A stretch of DNA of 27,538 nt from Proteobacteria bacterium UBA4656 (lineage in GTDB: Bacteria; Pseudomonadota; Gammaproteobacteria; Xanthomonadales; Ahniellaceae): contig DHLY01000169.1 in NCBI GenBank assembly GCA_002405525.1, forward strand, positions 23,570-51,107, read 5' to 3'. The position numbers and the translations under genes were made by a program. Shown here one piece after another: positions 11,332 to 17,001 of this stretch. Position 1 is the stretch's first letter; each line of letters begins with the position of its first letter. Under the pieces are notes generated by a model. That model saw only the letters and a list, made by a program, of their open reading frames with translations, was not told the DNA's origin and did no database searches.

Positions 11332-11337
11332 TACGCT
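11308..11337 (+). promoter_or_regulatory. Possible tetR promoter
   Basis: TTGAGC (11308-11313) and TACGCT (11332-11337) are separated by 18 bp. The match to sigma-70 consensus is modest. The -10 box lies in operator O2. A start of transcription near 11344 would favour the ATG at 11379 over the ATG at 11343 for the regulator. Confidence 0.4.
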
Positions 11338-11344
11338 ACCGTAT
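11331..11344. promoter_or_regulatory. Predicted TetR operator O2 (ATAC-N6-GTAT)
   Basis: ATAC gctacc GTAT is the second copy of the dyad seen in O1, and it covers the predicted tetR -10 box. The two sites also sit in an outer inverted repeat, CCATACGG (11291-11298) and CCGTATGG (11339-11346). The whole control region is therefore nearly symmetric. Autoregulation plus operon repression is inferred. Confidence 0.55.
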
Positions 11345-11378
11345 GGATCCGAGGCCCGCCCTGATCCCCGGAACGACC

Positions 11379-11984
11379 ATGCCCGCAGCGACCGCCCGAG
11401 CCGAACGCAGCCGTCTGTCCGCCGCCGACTGGGAACAGGCCGCGCTCGACGTGATCGCCGAACAGGGCGTGGCGGCGGTCGCGGTGGAATCGCTTGCACG
11501 TCGCCTCGGGGTCACCAAAGGCAGCTTCTACTGGCACTTCGGAACCCGCGACGAACTGCTCGACGCCACGCTGCGGCGCTGGGAACAGGCCGAGGCCGAG
11601 GCCCTGATCGCCCAGGTCGACCGCATCGCCGACCCGCGCGAGCGGCTTCTGGAGCTGTTCCGCCGCACCAGCCGCGAGATGCGCTCGCACGTGATCTACT
11701 CGGGCCTGCTGAAGGCGCTCGACCATCCCGCCGTGCGGCCGGTGATGCAGCGCGTGTCGCAGCGGCGGATCCAGTACCTCGCGCTGGCGTATCGTGCGCT
11801 GGGGCTGTCGCGCCGTGACGCCACGCACCGCGCGCGGCTGGCCTACGCCGCCTACGTCGGCTTCCTGCAGTTGATGCTGCTGCTGAAGCTCGAGCGGATG
11901 ACGCCCGAGGACTTCGACGCCTATGTCGAACACGTGATCGCGACCCTGATTCCGTGGTCCGGCGCCTGCCGCGGTGCGGATTGA
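11379..11984 (+). CDS. TetR-family transcriptional regulator
   Basis: This 201-residue protein has the N-terminal TetR DNA-binding domain: WEQAALDVIAEQGVAAVAVESLA (18-40) leads into the recognition region RRLGVTKGSFYWHFGTRDELL (41-61). The helical C-terminal half (about 65-201) is the ligand-binding and dimer part, with a hydrophobic stretch near FLQLMLLLKL. It is divergent from the hydrolase-fadE-hotdog operon and is the obvious candidate to repress it in response to an acyl-CoA or fatty acid. That ligand is inferred from neighbours only. An in-frame ATG at 11343 would add 12 residues but lies inside operator O2 and at the predicted transcription start, so 11379 is preferred. Confidence 0.9.
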   Translation: MPAATARAERSRLSAADWEQAALDVIAEQGVAAVAVESLARRLGVTKGSFYWHFGTRDELLDATLRRWEQAEAEALIAQVDRIADPRERLLELFRRTSREMRSHVIYSGLLKALDHPAVRPVMQRVSQRRIQYLALAYRALGLSRRDATHRARLAYAAYVGFLQLMLLLKLERMTPEDFDAYVEHVIATLIPWSGACRGAD

Positions 11985-12010
11985 ATCCGACGCCCAGCGG
12001 TGTCCATGAT
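11981..12010 (+). promoter_or_regulatory. Possible weak pckG promoter at the end of tetR
   Basis: TTGAAT (11981-11986) and CATGAT (12005-12010) are 18 bp apart, in the 3' end of tetR and the 77-bp gap before pckG. The match is weak. Read-through from tetR is an alternative. Confidence 0.3.
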
Positions 12011-12061
12011 GGCGCGACCAGTCCTTCCCCCAAGCCCCGCGGGGCCGGAGACTCCACTGCC

Positions 12062-13840
12062 ATGCCGAGCACGCTCGCCGCGCTGAACGAATGGGTCGCC
12101 GCGGTCGCCGCCCACGCGCGCCCGGACCGCGTGCAATGGTGCGACGGATCGGAATCCGAACACGCCGCGCTGCTCGCGGCGATGGTCCGGCGAGGCGAAT
12201 TGCTGGCCCTCGATCCGGTCACCCATCCGGACTGTCACCTGCACCGCTCGCACCCGGACGACGTCGCGCGGGTCGAGCATCTGACTTACGTCTGCACGCG
12301 CGACCCGCAGGACGCCGGTCCCAACAACCGCTGGCTCGATCCGGCCGAGGCCCACGCGATGATGGACGCGCTGTTCGCCGGCTGCATGCGCGGACGCACG
12401 ATGTACGTCGTGCCCTACTGCATGGGTCCGGTCGACTCGCCTTACTCGCGCTGCGGGGTGGAGATCACCGACAGCGCCTACGTGGTCGTGAACATGCGGA
12501 TCATGACCCGGATGGGCGCGCCGGCGCTGGGGCGCATCGAGCGCGATGGCGCCTTCGTGCGCGGTCTGCACTCGACCGGTGAACTCGACCCCAACCGCCG
12601 GTTCATCGTGCACTTTCCGGAAGAGCTGTCGATCCAGTCGTACGGTTCCGGGTACGGCGGCAACGCGCTGCTCGGCAAGAAATGCCACGCGCTGCGCATC
12701 GCCTCGTGGCAAGCGCGCAGGGAAGGCTGGCTCGCCGAGCACATGCTGATCGTCGGCATCGAGGACCCGCAGGGCGAGGTGACCTACGTCGCCGCCGCGT
12801 TTCCCTCGGCCTGCGGGAAGACCAACCTCGCGATGCTCGTTCCGCCGAGGGCCTTCCGCGAACAAGGCTGGAAGGTCTGGACCATCGGCGACGACATCTG
12901 CTGGCTGCATCCCGGTCCCGACGGGCGGCTGTACGCGATCAATCCCGAGGCGGGCTTCTTCGGCGTCGCACCCGGCACCGCGACGACGACCAATCCGAAT
13001 GCGCTGGCCATGCTGGGCCGGAATGCGATCTTCGCCAACGTCGGCCTGACCGCTGACCACCAGCCGTGGTGGGAAGGGCTCGACGACCGCGTGCCCGCCT
13101 TCGACTGGCAGGGCCGGCCCTACGACAGCGCCCATGGCCCGGCGGCGCACCCGAACGCGCGCTTCACCGTGTCGGCGAAGCAGTGCCCCTCGTATTCGCC
13201 GAAGATGGACGATCCGAACGGCGTGCCGATCAGCGCGATCGTGTTCGGTGGCCGGCGCGAGTCGCTGGTGCCGCTGGTGATGGAAGCGCGCGACTGGAAC
13301 CACGGCGTGCTGCTGGGTGCCGCGATGGCCTCCGAGACCACGGCCGCGGCGAGCGGCGCGGTCGGCGTGGTACGCCGCGACCCGATGGCGATGAAGCCGT
13401 TCTGCGGCTACCATTTCGGCGACTACTTCGCGCACTGGCTGTCGTTCGGTCATCGTGGCCTGCGGCTGCCGAAGGTTTTCCACGTGAACTGGTTCCGCAG
13501 GGGCGCCGATCGGCGCTTCCTCTGGCCCGGGTTCGGCGACAACCTGCGCGTGCTGGAGTGGATCGTCGGCCGCTGCCGCGGCACGCACGGCGCGCACGGG
13601 ACGCCGGTCGGCCTGCTGCCGCGGCGTGGCGACCTCGACCTGTCCGGGCTCGCGCTGCCCGAGTCCACGCTCGAGGCGCTGCTGGCGGTCGACATCGAGG
13701 GTTTCAGGGCCGAGTACGCGGCGATCGGCGGCTGGCTCGACGAGTTCGGCGACCGCGTCCCCGGCGCGCTGCGGCTGGAGCACCGCAAGGCCCTGGCGGC
13801 GCTGGAAGACGCCGACGCGCCGTCGGCCGCCGCCGGCTGA
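12062..13840 (+). CDS. pckG: Phosphoenolpyruvate carboxykinase (GTP)
   Basis: PEPCK converts oxaloacetate and GTP to phosphoenolpyruvate, CO2 and GDP, the entry step of gluconeogenesis from TCA intermediates. This 592-residue protein has the GTP-type length and motifs. These are GGNALLGKKCHALRIAS (199-215, metal and substrate lysines), the P-loop with the reactive cysteine FPSACGKTN (247-255, C251), and the metal-binding WTIGDDICWL (273-282). The N-terminal substrate arginine region also looks intact. The ATP-type enzyme is unrelated in sequence, so the GTP assignment is firm. ATG 12062 is preceded by CCGGAG about 12 bases upstream; the frame is open further upstream but lacks PEPCK-like sequence there. 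A 42-bp gap separates it from the deacetylase gene, so co-transcription is possible. Confidence 0.97.
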   Translation: MPSTLAALNEWVAAVAAHARPDRVQWCDGSESEHAALLAAMVRRGELLALDPVTHPDCHLHRSHPDDVARVEHLTYVCTRDPQDAGPNNRWLDPAEAHAMMDALFAGCMRGRTMYVVPYCMGPVDSPYSRCGVEITDSAYVVVNMRIMTRMGAPALGRIERDGAFVRGLHSTGELDPNRRFIVHFPEELSIQSYGSGYGGNALLGKKCHALRIASWQARREGWLAEHMLIVGIEDPQGEVTYVAAAFPSACGKTNLAMLVPPRAFREQGWKVWTIGDDICWLHPGPDGRLYAINPEAGFFGVAPGTATTTNPNALAMLGRNAIFANVGLTADHQPWWEGLDDRVPAFDWQGRPYDSAHGPAAHPNARFTVSAKQCPSYSPKMDDPNGVPISAIVFGGRRESLVPLVMEARDWNHGVLLGAAMASETTAAASGAVGVVRRDPMAMKPFCGYHFGDYFAHWLSFGHRGLRLPKVFHVNWFRRGADRRFLWPGFGDNLRVLEWIVGRCRGTHGAHGTPVGLLPRRGDLDLSGLALPESTLEALLAVDIEGFRAEYAAIGGWLDEFGDRVPGALRLEHRKALAALEDADAPSAAAG

Positions 13841-13882
13841 TCCGCCCGCGGCTTCCATCGCCCACGGGGACGCCTCGCCGGC

Positions 13883-14791
13883 GTGCGCGCCTACTACTGC
13901 CATCACTTCGTCCTGCCGCTTCCGGACGGCCACCGGTTTCCGATGGCGAAGTACAGCCGGCTCTACGAGCGGCTGCGCGACGACCCGGGCGGGATCGAAC
14001 TGGTCGAGCCGGCGCCGGCCACGCTGGACGACCTGCTGCGTGTGCACGAAGAAGCCTACGTGCGACGGGTGCTCGACGGCACGCTATCGGCTACCGAACT
14101 GCGCCGCATCGGGTTTCCCTGGAGCCCGGCGGTTCCCGAGCGTAGCCGGCGCGTGTCGGGCGCGACCTTGGCCGCGCTGCGCGACGCGATCGGCGGCGAC
14201 GGCGTGGCCGTCAACCTCGCCGGCGGCACCCACCATGCGTTCGCCGGGCGCGGCGGCGGCTACTGCATCTTCAACGACTCGGTGGTGGCCGCCCGCCACG
14301 CCCAGGCGCACGGCCTGGTCCGCCGCGTGCTGGTCGTGGACCTCGACGTCCACCAGGGCGACGGGACCGCGGCCCTGTGCCGCGGCGATCCGACGCTGTT
14401 CGCGTTCTCGATGCACGCCGCGCGCAACTACCCGGCGGTGAAGCAGGACGGCGACCTCGACGTGGCGCTGCCCGACGGCACCGACGACGCCCGCTACCTC
14501 GACGCGCTGGCGGCCCACCTGCCGCGCGCGGTCGATGCCGCACGGCCGGACGCGGTGGTGTACCTCGCGGGCGCGGATCCCTTCGCCGGCGACCGCCTCG
14601 GCCACCTCGCGCTCTCGAAGGCCGGACTGCTGCAGCGCGACCGCCAGGTCCTCGAGGCCTGCCGCCGCCTCGGGCTGCCGCTGGCAATCAGCATGGCCGG
14701 CGGCTACGCCGAGGACGTGGAGGACATCGTGGACATCCACGAGGCCACGGTGCGGTTGGCGGCCCGGTTCGCCGCTGCCGGCGCCGCGTAA
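13883..14791 (+). CDS. Histone deacetylase superfamily protein, HDAC11 (class IV)-like
   Basis: This 302-residue zinc hydrolase starts at GTG 13883. Visible motifs are the active-site histidine pair GGTHHAF (H117, H118), GGGYCIFND (124-132), and the zinc ligands D155 and H157 in DLDVHQGDG and D232 in GADPFAGDRLG. The transition-state tyrosine is Y275 in MAGGYA. All catalytic residues are present. The pattern, including LSKAGLLQRD after the third zinc ligand, is closest by recall to the class IV group, whose human member HDAC11 removes long fatty-acyl groups from lysine. Bacterial homologues act on acetylated proteins or small molecules such as acetoin-pathway enzymes or acetylpolyamines. The substrate here is unknown. 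It sits between pckG (42 bp) and a sigma-factor gene (34 bp). Confidence 0.88.
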   Translation: MRAYYCHHFVLPLPDGHRFPMAKYSRLYERLRDDPGGIELVEPAPATLDDLLRVHEEAYVRRVLDGTLSATELRRIGFPWSPAVPERSRRVSGATLAALRDAIGGDGVAVNLAGGTHHAFAGRGGGYCIFNDSVVAARHAQAHGLVRRVLVVDLDVHQGDGTAALCRGDPTLFAFSMHAARNYPAVKQDGDLDVALPDGTDDARYLDALAAHLPRAVDAARPDAVVYLAGADPFAGDRLGHLALSKAGLLQRDRQVLEACRRLGLPLAISMAGGYAEDVEDIVDIHEATVRLAARFAAAGAA

Positions 14792-14825
14792 ACCCTGCGC
14801 CGCGTTCCGGCATCCATCCGCGCAG

Positions 14826-15404
14826 ATGCTCGCGATGACCCTGCCCTCTGCCCCCGACGCCGTCGCCCACCCGGAAGCCGATCCGGATGCCGACCTGGTG
14901 CGCCGCGCCGTCGCTGGCGATGTGCGGGCCTTCGAGGTCCTGTACCGGTCGCATGCCGCGCGCATCCACGGCGCGATGCGACGGCTGTGCGGCGGAGTGG
15001 AGGCGCGGGCGCAGGAACTCACCCAGGACGCCTTCGTGCGGGCCTGGGAAAAACTGGCTGGTTTCCGCTTCGAGAGCCGATTCGGGACCTGGCTGTACCG
15101 GCTGGCGGTCAACGTCGCCCTGATGGACCTGCGCGCGCGCCGCGGCGGTGAGGACCGGGAGTCGGAGCTTGACGACGCCGTCGTCGCGCAGGCCGCGCCG
15201 CGCGTCGCCGACCACCGGATCGACCTCGAACGCGGAGTCGCGGCCCTGCCGCCGCGCGCGCGCGCGGTGCTGGTGCTGCACGACATCGAGGGCTGGACCC
15301 ACGAGGAGATCGGCGCCGAACTCGGGATGGCCGTCGGGACCAGCAAGGCGCAACTGCATCGGGCGCGCGGGCTGCTCCGCCGCGCCCTGGGAGGCTCGGG
15401 ATGA
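14826..15404 (+). CDS. ECF sigma-70 family RNA polymerase sigma factor
   Basis: This 192-residue protein has a classical ECF layout. Region 2 covers about 34-105, with FEVLYRSHAARIH, the core-binding LTQDAFVRAWEKL (65-77) and FGTWLYRLAVNVALMDLRAR (86-105). Region 4 covers about 138-188, with LPPRARAVLVLHDIEG and the helix-turn-helix THEEIGAELGMAVGTSKAQLHRAR. It is RpoE-like. Its stop overlaps the next gene's start by ATGA, implying coupled translation with the membrane partner. Two in-frame ATGs, 14826 and 14835, are possible; neither has a strong ribosome site. It likely directs its own operon and an envelope stress or surface regulon (inference). Confidence 0.93.
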   Translation: MLAMTLPSAPDAVAHPEADPDADLVRRAVAGDVRAFEVLYRSHAARIHGAMRRLCGGVEARAQELTQDAFVRAWEKLAGFRFESRFGTWLYRLAVNVALMDLRARRGGEDRESELDDAVVAQAAPRVADHRIDLERGVAALPPRARAVLVLHDIEGWTHEEIGAELGMAVGTSKAQLHRARGLLRRALGGSG

Positions 15405-15901
15405 ACGAGTTCGAACTGCTGCGTGAACTGCGGGCGCTGCGGCGTCCTGCCGAACCCGCGGTCGACCTGTGGCCCGCGATCGCCGCGCGCATCCCGCCGT
15501 CGGAGGCGCGCACGCGGGCGCCCGTCCGCCGCCCGCCGTGGCCGGAGGCGCTGGCGGCGTCGATGGTGCTGGGCCTGGTTTCCATGCTCGCGCCGCGCAC
15601 TGACGTGGAAGCGCCGGCCCCACCCGGCCGTGCGGCCGCGTTCGAAGGCGAAATGCCGTTGTCGGTGCGCGAAGCACGGGCGATGGACCGGGCCTACGGC
15701 GGCGCCCTGGCCGAGGTGCGCCGCGCTGCCCCGGACCCGCGTGGAGCGGTCGTCCGCGCCGACCGCGAACTCGCGGCCGCCCAGCACGCTCTGGAGCAGG
15801 CTCTCGCGCGCCGACCCGACGCCGTCCACCTGCTCGACCTCTTGCGACGCACCCATGAACAGAGGCTGCGCTTGGCCCAGCGCCAGGCCGCCATCGGCTG
15901 A
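15401..15901 (+). CDS. Small single-pass membrane protein, probable anti-sigma factor
   Basis: This 166-residue protein overlaps the sigma gene by four bases (ATGA). A cytoplasmic N-terminal domain of about 45 residues (MNEFELLRELRALRRPAEPA, then VDLWPAI) leads to one short membrane segment at about 48-65. A charged, mostly helical C-terminal part of 100 residues follows, rich in Ala and Arg. There is no HxxxCxxC zinc motif, so if it is an anti-sigma factor it is not of the ZAS type. The assignment rests on operon position, coupling and topology, not on a recognised domain. The C-terminal part has heptad-like spacing (about 90-160), suggesting a periplasmic coiled coil. Confidence 0.72.
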   Translation: MNEFELLRELRALRRPAEPAVDLWPAIAARIPPSEARTRAPVRRPPWPEALAASMVLGLVSMLAPRTDVEAPAPPGRAAAFEGEMPLSVREARAMDRAYGGALAEVRRAAPDPRGAVVRADRELAAAQHALEQALARRPDAVHLLDLLRRTHEQRLRLAQRQAAIG

Positions 15902-15941
15902 GCCCTCGCCGGCCGAGCCCACCGCAACCCAGGAAGCCGAC

Positions 15942-16835
15942 ATGCGCCGCATCGTCCTCGCCATTCCCGTCGCTCTCGTCGCGCTGCCGGTCGTCGCGCA
16001 GACGCCGATCGACCGCACCATCCCGGCCCGTCCCGATGTGCGGGTCGAGATCGCCAACGTCGCCGGCGAGATCCGCATCACCGCCTGGGACGAGCCGCGG
16101 GTGGCGATCGGTGGTGTACTGGGCAAGGGCTCGCGCCTGGAGATCGACGGCGAGGGTGGGCGCGTCTCGGTCCGCGTCCAGGCCGGCCGGGGCGGCGCGT
16201 TCTGGAGCTGGGGCGGCCGCGGCGCGGACGACACGCGCCTCGATCTGCGCGTGCCGCGCGCGGCCGCGCTCGACATCGACGCGGTCAGCGCCGACGTGCA
16301 GGTGGATGGCCTGGACGACAGCCGCGAGCTGTCGATCGAGGGCGTCAGCGGCGAGGTGCGCGTGTCGGCGGCGGTGCAGCGGCTGAACGTGGTGAGCATC
16401 AGCGGCGACATCGAGGTGCGCGGCCGCGGCGAGCGCAGCGTGCTGCAGTCGGTCAGCGGCGACATCGAGGCCCGCGGGCTGGAGGGCGAGATCGACCTCG
16501 AAACCGTGTCGGGCGATGCGCGCCTCGAGGCGGGTGCGGTGGATCGCCTTGCGCTGAGCACGGTGTCGGGTTCGATCGAGGCCGACGTCACGCCGCGCGG
16601 CGCGGCCGACATCCGGGGCGACACGATGAGCGGCGACCTGCGCCTGCGCGTGCCTGCCGACCTGTCGGCGCGGATCGAGGCCGCGACCGTCAGCGGCGGC
16701 ATCGGTTCCGACTTCGGAACGGTCGAGAAGCAGGAGTACGGGTCGGGCGAGCGGCTGCGCGTCCGGGTCGGCGAAGGCGCCGCGCGGGTCGAACTGGAAA
16801 GCTTCTCCGGCGACCTCGAGATCCGCCGCCGCTGA
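15942..16835 (+). CDS. DUF4097 family secreted beta-strand repeat protein
   Basis: This 297-residue protein has AGGA 8 bases before ATG 15942 and a signal peptide (MRRIVLAIPVALVALPVVAQ). The mature part is a run of short beta-strands punctuated by nine S-G-D-like turns: VSAD 115, VSGE 135, ISGD 153, VSGD 171, VSGD 189, VSGS 208, MSGD 229, VSGG 250 and FSGD 288. The spacing is about 18-21 residues in the middle, as in the DUF4097 (putative adhesin) fold, a beta-solenoid. Biochemical function is unknown. Position behind a sigma/anti-sigma pair is a recurring arrangement for this family and suggests a surface or periplasmic stress-response component (inference). It converges on the TonB-dependent receptor gene. 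Confidence 0.88.
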   Translation: MRRIVLAIPVALVALPVVAQTPIDRTIPARPDVRVEIANVAGEIRITAWDEPRVAIGGVLGKGSRLEIDGEGGRVSVRVQAGRGGAFWSWGGRGADDTRLDLRVPRAAALDIDAVSADVQVDGLDDSRELSIEGVSGEVRVSAAVQRLNVVSISGDIEVRGRGERSVLQSVSGDIEARGLEGEIDLETVSGDARLEAGAVDRLALSTVSGSIEADVTPRGAADIRGDTMSGDLRLRVPADLSARIEAATVSGGIGSDFGTVEKQEYGSGERLRVRVGEGAARVELESFSGDLEIRRR

Positions 16836-16936
16836 GCGGCGGATCGTGCGGGAAAAGGTCGCGCCGCAGCAGCCGCCGAGGCCGGAGCGCCGGGCCGCGG
16901 TCCGCCGCTGCGTCGCGGCTTCGCCGGGCATTCGCC

Positions 16937-16974
16937 CCCCGGAAACGACTGCGGCCCCGTTTCCGGGGCCGCAG
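16937..16974. terminator. Two overlapping, mutually exclusive hairpins between convergent genes
   Basis: Hairpin A pairs CCCCGGAAAC (16937-16946) with GTTTCCGGGG (16959-16968). Hairpin B pairs CTGCGGCCCC (16949-16958) with GGGGCCGCAG (16965-16974), leaving the loop GTTTCC. Both stems are perfect over 10 bp and share bases, so only one can form at a time. It lies between the stops of the DUF4097 gene and the receptor gene and probably acts as a bidirectional transcript end. There is no long T run on either strand. Confidence 0.6.
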
Positions 16975-17001
16975 ATGTTGCGTGATGCGTCGACCGCTCG
17001 A

